From positions 19,158,001 to 19,222,000 of the forward strand of contig OU452204.1 of NCBI GenBank assembly GCA_911728435.2: a DNA stretch of 64,000 bases. The letters are read 5' to 3'. The position numbers were made by a program, and so were the translations under genes. Below are positions 23,934 to 35,380 of the stretch, piece after piece. Origin of the DNA: Apoderus coryli (lineage: Eukaryota; Arthropoda; Insecta; Coleoptera; Attelabidae). Position 1 is the stretch's first letter; each line of letters starts with the position of its first letter. Under the pieces are notes generated by a model. The model did not search any database. It was given only the letters and a program-made list of their open reading frames with translations, and was not told the DNA's origin.

Positions 23934-24596
23934 AAGATATGAATGGGATAGCATTGAAATCTAGGAAACGGTAGGAGTTCCAATGTCGGTTAAATCAGAA
24001 AAAAGTTGTACAATTTAAACACCTTTTAAATGACGTTTTCAACATTACACTAACTTTAGCCGTTTTCGAGAATTTTTGAAAAAACGATTTTTTGCCATTT
24101 TAGTTTTTATTTATTTCTAACATTATTTTTGCAGATATAAAAAAATTAAAAGCACTTTCTTATCGTTACTTTTTGAACAGAATAAGATAGCGTTTTCAAA
24201 TTTTCACTACGACGTTTCGTTTTTGAAAAACCATCATCAACTTGGTTTTTTTTAAATTCGGATTTTTGTTTGTTAAATTAAAAAATAGGTGCTATATCAC
24301 ACGTAATGGTGTAAGACTAGTTTTCAGTGTTTTTAGCTGTTATTTAAAATTATTCAAGAAAAATCCCCATAGCTTGGCACTTAACCGACTGAATGCAGAG
24401 TAGTAGGTTTGGTAAAAACATTTTTTCGTCATTACTTACAATTGCTTTTTAAATTTAGTTGTAATTTTTCTGCTTTTTGAGGTTGAACTGAGGTAAAAAG
24501 ACGCCTGTAAGATGAATATTTTACGCAAAATAAGTGCCAACCTATGGCGAATTTTCTTGAATAATTTTAAATAACAGCTAAAAACACTGTCGTAGT
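23934..24596. mobile_element. Fold-back element family A, copy 3 (one end lost)
   Basis: Left end CACTGTGTCCAAGATATGAA present. Homology runs through the middle and into the right arm, then stops near 24596 at ACAGCTAAAAACACTG. The outer part of the right arm is missing. Confidence 0.75.
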
Positions 24597-25369
24597 GAAA
24601 ATTAAATTATAAATTTCTATCAAGGAACAACATATTTACATATGATAAATCATCTGGATGGCGGCCGTTTGATCTGTTAAGTGATTCACACAATTGTGTT
24701 ATTGTAGGAACCCGGCGTAGACAAAAACATCCACGATTCCATAGCAGCCATTTTGAATTGATTTCAGATCAATATGTCATTATATTAATTCCGATAAATA
24801 GCGAATGGCTGCTTAGCAAACTTTGCTATTACGACGTATCGTGATCGCCAATTTTTTTTATTTTTGTATATTCAATATTGAAAATTTATTTTTGTCCGCA
24901 TATATTTCACTATACGTACATAAATTCATATACGATGCCTGTTGTTTATTGGATGGTCCCTTTTTATACATATTTATGAAATAAGTGGTCACTTAGCCGT
25001 TCCCATTATAATTTTTTTATTGACAGATTATCGATGGAGTGTTTTTATTGAAATATGCTAAAAGGAGATTATGAAAAATCCTAAATACAGGAACTTTTAG
25101 ATTTACAAGTCAAAACAAATGTCTTGGCGAATATAAACTCTTAGAAAAATTAGACTCTTTACTGGATAAGGCCTTGCAAAGCATTTTAGATGTAAATAAG
25201 CATATACGAGTACAGTGCTTCTATTTTAAAAATTGCCACTCATCTGCGGTACTCACGATTTTCGGAAGAAAATTTTGTAATATAAAAACTCGTCACTCAT
25301 GGATTCTGGACGCGGAAATGCATATGTAAGGAAATTTTTGTTTATCTTGCTATGAATCTTTGCACTTCT
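24597..25369. other. No gene recognised
   Basis: AT-rich, without recognisable coding sequence. Confidence 0.4.
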
Positions 25370-25930
25370 TCATGTTTCATAGCCAGGATAATTTTGTTTT
25401 CTACCTATTCCTCTTTTTCCGCCTTCTATTTTACCCTGGATGACGTTGGAAATGATAACGTTCTTCACGTAGCCAGTTTTTCTTCTTTTGATGTTTTCGA
25501 AAACTTCACGGTCTACTAAAATAGTTCTTCTCAGTATGTCCTCGTTTGTCACAGACATGATCAACGCACGATACTCGCGGCATTCGTATTCCTGGCAGGG
25601 TCCACATCTCGAAGGCCTCAAGTATGTTGATAATTGCTGAATTCAACGTCCATGAACGACTCCGTACAAAAGAACAGAATAGACGTAACACTTTACCATC
25701 CTATATGTGAGACTTAAGTTTTTATCTGTTCTAAGTCTTAAGAAGGTTGTTGATCTAGGTCCCATTTTTGGTTGATCATGTATCCCACGTGTTTAAATTG
25801 AGTGACTTGTAATTTGGTTTTACGGATATTCATTTTTTAGACCCGTTCTTTGACTTTCTTCATTGACCTTATCTAGTAGAGTTTGTAGATCATCAGCACT
25901 ATAATTTGATTCAAACTTCAAGGATTTGGG
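25370..25930 (-). pseudogene. RTE-like LINE, RT C-terminal half, frameshifted
   Basis: Minus strand, in order: SADDLQTLLDKVNEE (the region after the catalytic box), LRTDKNLSLTYRMVKCYVYS, SWTLNSAIINILEAFEMWTL, VTNEDILRRTILVDREVF, ENIKRRKTGYVKNV and VIQGKIEGGKRGIGRKQNYP. This is the usual order of an RTE-like polyprotein end (ESWTL, LEAFEMW, RRKxxYLGH, QGKIEGxRGxGRRxxSW). At least two frameshifts (around 25560 and 25690) and several substitutions; no function possible. Similar in type to 1161-1420. Confidence 0.75.
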
Positions 25931-26044
25931 AGGGTTACATTTTAAAGCTGAGTAAATCATTTATGGAAATCTAATAACAAGTCGGCACCACTTCCAAAAC
26001 GTGGCTTTTTGATGCATCTACGTTCTCTTCTGCCAAAGGAAATA

Positions 26045-27449
26045 CACTGCTCAGAAAAATTACAAAAGGAACACTTTTCTATAACCCTGTAACTTATTAA
26101 GTGATAGTTATATACAGATGAGCATTTAGATTCTGAAAGACACATGTTCTTGGACTCCTTGATTTGTAAACTAAGATCAACATTTAAAAAAAAGGGACAA
26201 TGACAAAATGAAAAGAAAAGATTTTTTAAATGGCAATGTTCCGCTATTTGAAAACCAATGTGTTTTAGTATCGCGTGTGCCCTCCAGCAAAACGAATGAC
26301 TATTTGGCATCTTCTTGGCATACTTCTCACGAGCCTTCGAATGTCTTCCACTCTTCGAATAGGGCTTCTGTTAATTGCTGAAGGGTTTGAGGTGGATTTG
26401 GACGACGTCGAACACGGCTGTCCAATATATCCAATAAGAGTTCAATTGGATTGACGTCAGGGCGTATCGCTTTCCAATCCATTTTACGAATTTCATGCTC
26501 GTTAAGAAAATCTATAGTAATCGCAGCAGTATGAGGCCTTGCATTATCCTGCATGGAAAGAAAATCAGGGCCTATACCATATGCTGCAGGAATAACCTGA
26601 TCTAACGGACTGATATCCATATATCTTGCAGCTGTAAGATTTCCCAGTATCACTACAAGATCGGTTTTTGCGTCCAAACTTATTCCACCTCAAACCATTA
26701 TGGGACTATCTCCAAATCTGGATACTGCTTGTACAGCAGCAGTGGATTATCGTTCATTCCGACGTCTATACACACGCAATCGGTCATCACAACGAGTGAG
26801 ATGAAATCTTGATGCGTCTGTAAAAAGTACTGGCCTCCATTGTCGAATGTTCACGAGCAAAGTTTAATCGCATAGTTTTATGATGTGGAGTTACAACAGG
26901 TTTTCGTACCGGCCTTCTTGGTTTTAAATCTCCTTCCCGTAACCTGTTTCTAACAGTCTGGTTAGAAATGGTTACCTGTTGAACCCTCCTAAGTGTACTT
27001 TGAAGGTCTTTGCTGTCGCTATTCGTTTTCGCAAAGAAGAAACTACTAAATATCGGTGCTGAATTTGTGTAGTTTTGCGATTCCGACCTTATCCGGTTTG
27101 TCTTTTATATCGTCCAGTCTCTACTAAAGCTATACCACGAGTGACTTCTATCTTGCTAAGATCTCTCATTTTGACAGATAATGAACTCAACAACTACAAA
27201 CTGTCATGCCGTTGCCCGATGACGCTCTCTAAGCCTGCCGCGACATTAAACCTAAATGTGAATATGTTCATAATCACTTTTTTTTTGTACTTACCTCGAA
27301 TAAATGAGCATAATCACGTTTATTTTTTAACAAATCACAAAAATAAAATGTTAATCCATTATGAAAATATAATTTTCATTTGTTAATAACAGCAAGCCAA
27401 AAAATTACAGGGTTATCCAAAAGTGTTCCTTTAATTTTTTTGAGCAGTG
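26045..27449 (-). mobile_element. Tc1-type transposon with both terminal repeats
   Basis: Left end CACTGCTCAGAAAAATTAC and right end, reversed, CACTGCTCAAAAAAATTAA. Both continue to AAAGGAACACTTTT and AACCCTGTAA, so the terminal repeats are about 50 bases. TA lies outside each end (26043-26044 and 27450-27451), as expected of Tc1 insertion. Total about 1.4 kb, close to the family size, with a degraded transposase on the minus strand. Confidence 0.85.
26327..27110 (-). pseudogene. Tc1 (DD34E) transposase, broken
   Basis: Minus strand. The C-terminal half is one frame, 26677-26327: SMQDNARPHTA holds the second catalytic aspartate, and RPDVNPIELLLD holds the glutamate, with 34 residues between them, which is the DD34E spacing. 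TLQQLTEALFEEW follows, typical of the family. Upstream, in other frames, are FTDASRFHLTRCDDRLRV (first catalytic aspartate) and FGDSPIMV. Frameshifts separate these blocks, and the helix-turn-helix N-terminus near 27000-27110 is poorly preserved. All three acidic residues still exist at DNA level, unlike in the mariner-like copies elsewhere in the window. Confidence 0.8.
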
Positions 27450-28589
27450 TAGTTGTTTAGTTCAAAAGGAAATAATTGGAGATTTTGAGCGGTGAAATAG
27501 TTCACTGAGAAGAGATGTGTGATTGCTGACATTGTCTTGACAAAGAATAATGCGTTTATTTATGGTTTTTAACCTGCCAACTCGTTTTTTCACGTGGCAA
27601 ATTGACCGATTTCCCGCGTTCAAAACTAACACAAATTAACAAAATGGGAATTATTATACGCGGAACTAAATATTTCCTTTTTTATTGTTATAAAAGATAA
27701 TAGAATTAATAAATATAATATACGTAGTTACATATTATGTTTTTGTATTATATCTTGTCGAATGTCAACCACAATTAATTTAATTAATCAGGGTATTTGT
27801 AGGTAGGAATTTATTTCTATTATTATTTATTTATTATTTTTTTTTTGTTATTCTAGTTAATAAACTGCCTGCGTGTTGTTCAGCAGCAAACGACTGTCAT
27901 TTATATGCAATTTATTGTTTCCGTAAAAATTATAATGAGATACAACTATTCTTTTTATCATTTTTCAAATTATTATTTAAACAAACATGTCAATAACAAT
28001 ACCTTGCAATTAGTGTGATTTATTTGAAAAAAAAAACATAATTACTATATCTGAATAGGATATTATAATAAACAAGAATTTTTTCATCATCTTAATTATA
28101 ATTATACTTATATAGGAGCTTTATTTTTCTGTCAATCATATAATGGCTAAAGCCAGTGGGTTTGACTTGCATAATCAATAGCTATACATTGTTGGTTTAA
28201 TTAAAATAATTAGGGGAAACTGGTCTAGAGTGGTACATGGTTTGCTCTGTAAAAGTCAGCTATTAGTAACAAGTAACATTATCATGTGCATGTGTCTAAA
28301 CTTCTAAAAATAAGCGTAGGTTTATATGTTGCCGTGTTGGAGCGGCAAGGAAAAATACAGTATACTTTTATACAAATGAACATACCAATTGTTAATTCAT
28401 AAAGGATTTTTCAAATATCGTAGGGCATGTATTGTTATGAAAAGTTAAACGGGTGCGCCTATGGACGGCTACGGTCGGTATTGACATTACATATAGGGAT
28501 ATCGAGTTGGGTTTTTTTTATATCATTTAAAAATAAAATTAGAAATATTATACTAATAATTGATGAAATGAAAGATCTGCAAATGTTGT
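27450..28589. other. No gene recognised
   Basis: Very AT-rich from 27620 to 28420; no recognisable frame or element. Confidence 0.45.
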
Positions 28590-28960
28590 ATACCTATGCA
28601 ATATTTGTGCGAAGAAATTTCGCTTTCGTTTTCAACTTTTACTTTCCCGACCCGCAGGGAAAGTATTGTGAACGCGCTAAAACTATTTGGGATAATAGAG
28701 GGACACCTATAATCCTATAACCATTTTGAAGTCCCTTTAGACGATTAAGGCCATCTCCAGATGGAAGTATGTCTGTCTGTGTGTCTATATGTATTCTTCC
28801 ACGATGAAGCTTAAACGCTTTAACTAATTGAGCTAAATTTTGGTAAATGAGTTTGGGGGAGTCCTACAGGATGAACCCATTAGGTTTTGGTTGAAATCGC
28901 TTTAGCCCTGTAATAGGGGTGGACACAATCTCCAAATTCTTAAATAGCTGTAATGGTCGA
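28590..28960. repeat. Dispersed repeat H, copy 2 (longest)
   Basis: Shares the GCTTTAAC-AATTGAGCTAAAT, GAGTTTGGG-AGTCCTA and AATAGGGGTGGACACAA blocks with copies at 15.6 and 55.3 kb. Here it extends upstream and includes a small hairpin, CTTTCCC...GGGAAAG (about 28641-28662), and a GTCTGTCTGTGTGTCTATATG stretch near 28770. No coding sequence. Confidence 0.6.
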
Positions 28961-29034
28961 TGGCTGATACATGATCTGATTTAATGCAATTTGGTTTTAT
29001 TTCTTTTACCGTTAACCGTAGCAAAAAAACTTGT

Positions 29035-29200
29035 TTACAAGCGTTCCTAAATACTACAAAAAAAGGTCAAAAAATTAGACTGTAAAAATGATATATTTAG
29101 CCTTTTAAGTAGGTGAATTGGTGCTAAAAATAAACGACAACTTTTTTTTACAATAGGCGTCCGGAAAAGTCTTAAAAAGGGGTTGTCTAAAACACAAAGT
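29035..29200. repeat. Single unit related to the 8.8-9.6 kb array
   Basis: Contains GCGTTCCTAAATACTAC, GAATTGGTGCTAAAAATAAA, CGACAA and AATAGGCGTCCG, matching the last units of the array at 9250-9400. It sits about 75 bases after repeat H copy 2. Confidence 0.6.
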
Positions 29201-30479
29201 GTATGGAAATAAGCCGAAAATTATTGAAAATTTTAAAAATAAAATCAAATATGAACTTCATCAAATATCCCTTGAAATAAAAGAAAAAACGTGAAAGAAT
29301 TAGAGTTTGCTTACCGTAAAGAAGTGAATGGAGCACAGTTTGAACATTTGAAGCAAGTGAGTTCATAAGAAAAACATTTGCAATTACGTATTTCGAATAT
29401 GATATTATTTTTGTTGGATGCGTTTAGATATTTTATTGTTTTTTTCGATATGAGACCAATTTTTCCCCGCTATCGCAATTACGTTTATCTATTAGACGAT
29501 CCACCCTGTATACTTTGCTGTTGTGTTGTGTAAAGTGTGTGACTTTGGGTCCCCACTGTATACCTAAATGCTTAGCGACCAATAATTATGGTGGTATTAT
29601 AGTTACTTAAATGATATTTCCATTCCATTTTTTTTTGCAACAATACCAGTGTTATTTTGTTTGCTCAAACGCAAATAGTATGAGACCGACCCAACCCGCC
29701 CTTTTAATTCTCATTTCGTTAATTTATTTATATTAGCAAATTATTGATCTTTTCTGTATGATGATGGGAGTGGAACAACGTTGTTATTATTCTCTTGTTT
29801 TAATGCCTTTTGTCCCTTTTTCATAATTAAAGTAATTTTAAATCGTATTTCGAATATTTATGAGCGAAAGACTGAGAAGGAGGGACACAGAAACTACAAC
29901 GACAAGCTAAATGAAATTTTATATCCAAAGAAAGTTTAAAAAAGAACACCATTTAAATAATTAATATACGAAACTTTTACATGGCTGAGTTAAGAATAAT
30001 TTCGTTGTGTATTTATTTTTAATTTCATCAGTGGAACACTATTTCTAAGTTGTAGCCGTGGCTATGCACACGTCAACGACTAAGGGAGACTTGTTGAACA
30101 AGATGCCAACTTTACCATCAAAATTATTAATAATATTTATATTATATTGAATCATTGAATTATTTATTTATTGTTATTTAACGTTTAGTTTTGAATTTTA
30201 ATACAAAAGGTTAATAATCTATTATTACAATACATAATATTCATAAGTTTATCGTTTTTATTTTTCATGTTTTTATTGTTATTATTAGATGATAATATGC
30301 ATAAATTACAAATTAGGTTTACAAAAGCCCATTATGATAAATAATACTAAACAGGATGTGCGTTTCGTCATTTTAATATAATAAAATATATTATGTTTTG
30401 TAGGTAGGCTCAATAGGGAAAAAGGTAAGGTAAATATAAGAATAACTACCATTAGGCACAAGTTTCATAAAAGTTTAGT
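29201..30479. other. No gene recognised
   Basis: AT-rich; nothing supported. Confidence 0.45.
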
Positions 30480-32235
30480 TGTTGTCTGCTACCAAATAAG
30501 TCAATCCGGAAAAAATTGTTTAGTAGTGATCCTAACAAGTTTTGGTCTTTTATCAACTCCAGAAGCAAATCTGGGCGATTGCCTGGTAGTATGACTTACA
30601 ATGGTAATAGTATTGATGATCCGCAAGAATTTTTCAACACATTATACGTTGCATCTCAGGCATTTGATATTGATCAGGGATTGTTTGATGTTGTGAATGT
30701 GTCTCATTTACCGGATTGCGTGATTACTGAGACGGAGGTCTATGGAGCTTTGAGAAGGTTAAAAGCTAAATTTATATCGGGTCCTGATGGTATACCATCT
30801 TTTGTAATTAGGGGTTGTGCCACTGTGTTTGCTAAACCATTGTGTACAATATTCAATGTTTCTTTGCGACCGTGTAGTTTCCCCCCTGATTGGAAATCTC
30901 CTAGAGTAACGCCGGTTCATAAGAAGGGAGATAAACAGGATATTTCAAATTATAGACCAATTTCCATACAGTCGTGTTTTTCTAAAGTTTTTGAATTTTT
31001 GCTCTATGATATTATTATGAGCCATGTTAGGCGTCAGATTTCATCGGTACAACATGGCTTTTTTCCCGGTCGTTCTACATCAACTAATTTATTGGTTTTA
31101 ACACAGTTTTTAACTGAGCGACTTGATAACGTCAGGTAGATGTAATCTACACTGATTTTTCTAAAGCCTTTGATTGACTTGATCATGGTATTCTACTGCG
31201 TAAACTGTGTCGTTATTATCTTATAATTTACTGCTGCTTTTGAAGTCGTATCTGAACGATAGATTTCAGTATGTGGAAAGTCGAGGGTTTCGTTCCGCAA
31301 ATTTTAAAGTGTCATCTGGTGTTCCCCAGGGCTCTGTCCTTGGGTCATTGTGGTTGCTGTGTTTTATCGATGATATTTCTAGTGGCTTGACAAATAGTTC
31401 GTTATTATATGCTGACGACTTCAAAGTATATTCTGTCATTAATAGTACTAAAGATTGTTCTCATCTTCAGGACGATTTAAATGTTGTATATGAGTGGTGT
31501 GCCCGTAATAATCTTTATCTGAATATTGATAAATGTTTTAGTGTTTCCTATACACGGAAAATAAACCCTGTCAAATTTTCATATTATATAAATAATAGTC
31601 CATTAACAACTTGTGATGAGTTTAAAGATTTAGGTGTTTGGTTTGATTGTAAACTGAGCTTTACTAATCATTACAATAATATAGAGTCAGCATCCTATAG
31701 ATCTCTGGGTTTTATTGTGCGCAATTCGAAAGAGTTTGTGACACCTCAAACACTCATTGTTATTTTCAACGCATTTGTCAGATCTAAACTGGAATATGCA
31801 TCTGTAGTATGGAATCCTATGTATGCCATACATATAGATAATATTGAACGCATCCAGCGTCGTTTTGCCAAGCTGCTGTGGTTTCGGGTTGATGGGGTTT
31901 ATCCATCCATTGGGTTTCCTCATGATATTCTGCTAAACCGTTTTAATCTATTAGCATTAAATACTCGGAGGATTTAGTATTGCTTTTTAAAATTATTAAT
32001 GGACTGCTTGACTGTCCAGAGTTTTTAAGCCAGATTCCTTTTTGTGTCCCAAATCTACGTACACGTAATAACGGAATCGTATTTTACTTTCCGGCACCGC
32101 GTACTAATTTGTTGTTGCGTTCCCCTTTATATTTTATGTGCCATACTTGTAACTCTTGAATTTACTGTAATTTTTCCTGCCCTTTAATTGGATTATTTAT
32201 CTGTCTGGGCAGTGTATCTTAAATAAATAAATAAA
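30480..32235 (+). pseudogene. LINE (Jockey-type) RT region, nearly complete RT, 5' truncated
   Basis: First frame, to 31139: PNKFWSFINSRSKSG, GPDGIPSFVIRGCA, VTPVHKKGDKQDISNYRPIS, HGFFPGRSTSTNLL. These are RT domains 1 to 3. A +1 shift then gives DVIYTDFSKAFD, a stop, LDHGILLRKL (domain A). The second frame, 31207-31977, gives SYLNDRFQYVES, SSGVPQGSVLGSLWL, LLYADDFKVYSVI (catalytic YADD), FKDLGVWFDCKLSFTNHY and FVRSKLEYASVVWNP. Sequence ends in a short 3' region with TAAATAAATAAATAAAT at 32220-32235, a typical tail. The endonuclease and gag-like frames are missing upstream of about 30480. At least one frameshift and two stops, so not active. Confidence 0.85.
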
Positions 32236-32295
32236 TCAGATACTTAGAAGCATCTTGAAAAGCAATTTTATTATGTCAAAGATCAGTACCGGAAA

Positions 32296-32471
32296 TCAAC
32301 GAAAATCAAACCCTAGGAAGCTAAATGTTTCTCCTTTCTTTAGGATGTTGACTTTTGTCTTTTCTTCATTTACGTTCACTACAAGCTTTGCTAATTCTTC
32401 TTGCCACCTTCTGGATACTGCTATTTCTATAGCCATTCCCTTTTCGTGTATTCTCTGATCAGTTAAATTTC
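32296..32471 (-). pseudogene. Fragment resembling group II intron reverse transcriptase/maturase
   Basis: Minus-strand open stretch of 58 codons ending in TGA at 32296-32298. The second half reads RRWQEELAKLVVNVNEEKTK, VNILKKGETF and SFLGFDFR. The order EELxKL, VNEEKTK, KGExFxFLGFDFR is the conserved block after the catalytic YADD box in bacterial group II intron RTs; the final FLGFDFR is usual there and not usual in LINEs, where the corresponding block is YLGIxxD. The TGA sits where the next Arg would be expected (one base from CGA). Upstream YADD and the downstream maturase and endonuclease domains are absent. It lies 60 bases after a LINE tail. Family call is from memory of the motif. Confidence 0.5.
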
Positions 32472-32522
32472 AGTGATTTGATTTTTTAAGATTATTTGAA
32501 GTGTTTTTGCAAATAACTTTGT

Positions 32523-32545
32523 CTGATGATGAGTTCAGTCGAAAC
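32523..32545 (+). other. Hammerhead-like motif, weak stem
   Basis: CTGATGAT, then GAGTTCAGTC, then GAAAC. The stem is only about two pairs (GA with UC). Confidence 0.35.
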
Positions 32546-33232
32546 TAGTCCCTCTAATGTGATTTTTGTCGATTCAATTTTGGTTTTGTTATTTAAATAA
32601 GTATATTATGCTAATTGATATGTACCTATAATTTTATATGACTAAATAAATATCCATAATAAATATTCTTCTAGACATGATAAACAGTCGATGTTGATTT
32701 TTTGGCCTTGTCCGCTTGCAACAACGACCGTCCGCTCCTATATATCTATATAATATAGAAAATAAGTGTATTATTACATTCGACCATCTTTAATATAAAT
32801 TTCATAATAAAATACCCCTCAATACAAGCGAAAGATGGTATTTTGACGTTATGGACACACTAATTTCGATATAATTTCGGTTTCACCTTGTAATTTTCGG
32901 AGCAACAGCTCAGAACACCACCATATTATTTTTGTATAAGACAATTTACATAATTGAACTTTTGAAATACATATAATAATTTTTTATTACAGTCGGCAAA
33001 TTTGCAGTTTGGATCTTATAAAAATATGACACGGGTATCATCAGGGGCAATAAAAAAAATTATCTGTCTCAATATACCTAGTGTAAACTGAGAAATATAC
33101 AAAAATAGTCCATATAGAGGAGCGAAAAATTCATAATTCTTTGATTCTGTGCATACTTACAAGAGTATATTGAATTGTTTTTTTTTTTAACAAAATAGTC
33201 CATGTTACTAGGGATGTCCAATAATTTGGCAA

Positions 33233-33870
33233 ATGAAAAGGATCAACAACCCTACATTAAACACTATACAAGTAGACAATATTGTTAAACACCTAAATGT
33301 CACACTTGAACAAAACTTTTTTGAGTTCAATTCATCATTTTATCGCCGGAAAAATGGCTTGGCTATGGGGTCCAATCTTTCACCTCTCTTAGGTGAGATT
33401 TTCATGAATAATTCAGAAAAATCTATCTTTGATAACCCATTATCTAGTAATATTAACGCATATGCCCGCTATGTTGATGATACTATGGTCCTGTTTGAAG
33501 GCAGTGAAACACAACTTCAACAACTCCCACGTATAATATTCACTATGGAAGTGGCCCAAAATAATCAGATCCCTTTCTTGGATCTTTGTCTAACTAAGAT
33601 TGATAACAAGTTAGATTTTAATGTTTATAGAAAACCGTTTTCAACTCATTATTTCATAGATTGTTGAACATACCTATGTCATCGATTAACTTTAACATAG
33701 AACTCTCTAATATTTTCAAGATAGCTAAAAATAACAACTACCCTTTTAAAATTATCAATAAAATTTATTATAAACACTTAAATAAAAAGATTAATCAAAA
33801 TCTTGTCATAAATAATAAGAAAAAAATCATATTTCCATACTATAACGTATTTAGCACCTTTTACGTATAA
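33233..33870 (+). pseudogene. Penelope-like reverse transcriptase, C-terminal part
   Basis: First frame 33233-33667: FYRRKNGLAMGSNLSPLLGE (GLAMGSxLSPxLAE is the hallmark of Penelope RT), EIFMNNSEKSIF, AYARYVDDTMVLFEG (catalytic YVDD), IPFLDLCLTKIDNKLDFNVY and RKPFSTHYF. A frameshift near 33660 leads to LLNIPMSSINFNIELSNIFK and KIIFPYYNVFS, the linker that normally precedes the GIY-YIG endonuclease. The endonuclease itself is absent: the sequence goes straight to the 3' end of the element. RT N-terminus also missing. Penelope elements use RT with GIY-YIG nicking for retrotransposition; this copy cannot. Confidence 0.85.
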
Positions 33871-33897
33871 TATGTATGTAATTTCGTTTCTACCTAA

Positions 33898-33926
33898 CTG
33901 ATGATGACCCTAGCTAGGGTCTAAAC
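33898..33926 (+). ncRNA. Hammerhead-like motif at PLE 3' end
   Basis: CTGATGAT followed by the 16-base self-complementary stem GACCCTAGCTAGGGTC and then TAAAC. Hammerhead ribozymes are established components of many Penelope-like elements (core CUGANGA, stem II, GAAA). Here there is one extra U before the stem and the last box has U for G, so activity is doubtful. Confidence 0.5.
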
Positions 33927-34116
33927 ATGTATTTTTGAATAAAAACAATTAGCGGATGCGACAGCCTTTTCATTTGCCAATATATTGAATATGCTTGTTA
34001 AAAAATTGTCAATTTTCACGTATGAGGATCAGACTTTATAAAATATGTTATGACGAGGAACATTGAGTTAAAATTAAGAGGAAATACGTTTGCTAACTTT
34101 TTTTTATAGGTATATA

Positions 34117-35380
34117 TTGGGTCTGCCAGATAACTTTTTTTTTTTTTGAAAATGCTATAAAAGAAAAACTGCTGAATATTTTCTCAAATTTCTTTTTTTA
34201 TTTGAAAGTACAATCCTTTCAGTTAATAATGACAAATAATTTTATTCAAATGGCTGCCTCGGCTGGCCATGGAGTAGCCTACACGATCGGTCCAATTTTT
34301 AAGCACATTATCGATTGTGTGCAGCTGTATTTCACCAATGGCTTCACGAATATTGTCCTTTAAAGCGTCAATTGTCTCTGGCTTGTCGGCGCAACACTTA
34401 TCTTTGACGGCACCCCACAAATAGTCCAACGGTGTCAAATCGCAGCTCCGAGGTGGCCAAACGACATCAGCTCTGTGGCTGATAATGCGATCTTCAAAAA
34501 TAGGGCGCAAAACATCGAGTGTTGAAACCAAATGTTGCCAATATCCTCCTCTTCAATTTTTGTGAACAAAATTCGTTCAACATGGCCCGATAACGATCCC
34601 CATTGACTGTAACGGCCACTCCTTGCTCATTTTCGAAGAAAAATGGCCCAACTATGCCCCTGGACCTAAATCCGCACCAAACAGTGACTCGTTTTGGGTG
34701 CATCGGCTTTTCAATGTATGCGTGCGGGTTTTCTGTGCCCCAAATGCGACAATTTTGCTTGTTTACATATCCGCCAAGATCAAAATGAGCTTCATCTGAA
34801 AAGATGATTTTTTCGGCATCTTCTGTAAGTCGATCGCAGGCCCACTGAGCGAAGCGAAAACGCATTGGATGGTCAGTTGGCTTCAACTCCTGAACCAATT
34901 GGACTTTGTATGGCGTCATACTAAGGTCTTTATGCAAAATTCGTCTCAATGATGTCTCCGAAATGTTCAATTGTTGAGACCGACGGTGAATTGATATTGA
35001 TGGCGCTTCACGCACACTTTCTGCCACAGCAGCAATATTCTTGGGTGTACGCACTGTTTTTGGCTTTTCACGCTTTGGTTTATCGATGAGGATGCCAGTT
35101 TCTTTCACTTTTTTCACGAGATAACGAACATACGGAGCTGACGGTGCTTATCTTCTTCCAAAATCCGTACGCAATTTTCGCACACATTCTGCAACATTAC
35201 CATGATTTTCAAAGTAATGTCGCAATATTTCCCAGCGTTGTTCAAGCGTATACACAACCATATTCGTTCAGCGGAAGGATAAAACTAATTATCTGTCAAA
35301 TCAGACATGAGCTAAGTGTTACCCTTCACGAAATAAGCACTACTTAGTTGAAAAAAAAAACGTTAGATGGCGGACCCGAT
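34117..35380 (-). mobile_element. Mariner-like transposon with both terminal repeats
   Basis: Left end GGGTCTGCCAGATAAC and right end, reversed, GGGTCCGCCATCTAAC, each followed inward by a long T run. The ends sit in TATAT/ATATT contexts that allow a TA target. About 1.26 kb, close to full length, with one transposase pseudogene on the minus strand. Confidence 0.85.
34223..35261 (-). pseudogene. Mariner-like transposase lacking the second catalytic block
   Basis: Starts at ATG 35261 (MVVYTLEQRWEILRHYFE), with an in-frame TAA at 35150-35152. Then an open frame to about 34580: SQQLNISETSLRRILHKDL (helix-turn-helix), IIFSDEAHFDLGGYVNKQN (first catalytic aspartate), KRVTVWCGFRSRGIVGPFFF and VTVNGDRYRAML. 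After a one-base loss, FTKIEEEDIGNIWFQ is followed at once by TLDVLRPIFEDRII; the QDGATCHTA block with the second aspartate, expected between them, is missing. The last frame has VVWPPRSCDLTPLDYLWGAV (third aspartate) and SMASRGSHLNKIICHY. The family moves a TIR element by cut and paste; this copy is dead. Confidence 0.9.

Larger units (their letters stand above)
33170..33990 (+). mobile_element. Penelope-like element remnant, probable limits
   Basis: The sequence TATATTGAAT occurs just outside both ends (about 33171 and 33981) and may be a target duplication. Inside it, TTGGCAAATGAAAAGG at about 33226 is repeated inverted at about 33967, as in the inverted partial repeats of Penelope-like elements. 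The body holds the RT pseudogene, then the motif at 33898 and a GAATAAAAAC stretch. Confidence 0.5.

Noticed and set aside
25957..26310. Minus-strand frame of 117 codons
   Set aside because: Spans the outer end of the Tc1 element and its flank; no family similarity.
27075..27386. Plus-strand frame of 103 codons
   Set aside because: Antisense to the degraded Tc1 transposase and the element's own 5' region.
34603..34788. Plus-strand frame inside the mariner-like element
   Set aside because: Antisense shadow of the transposase.
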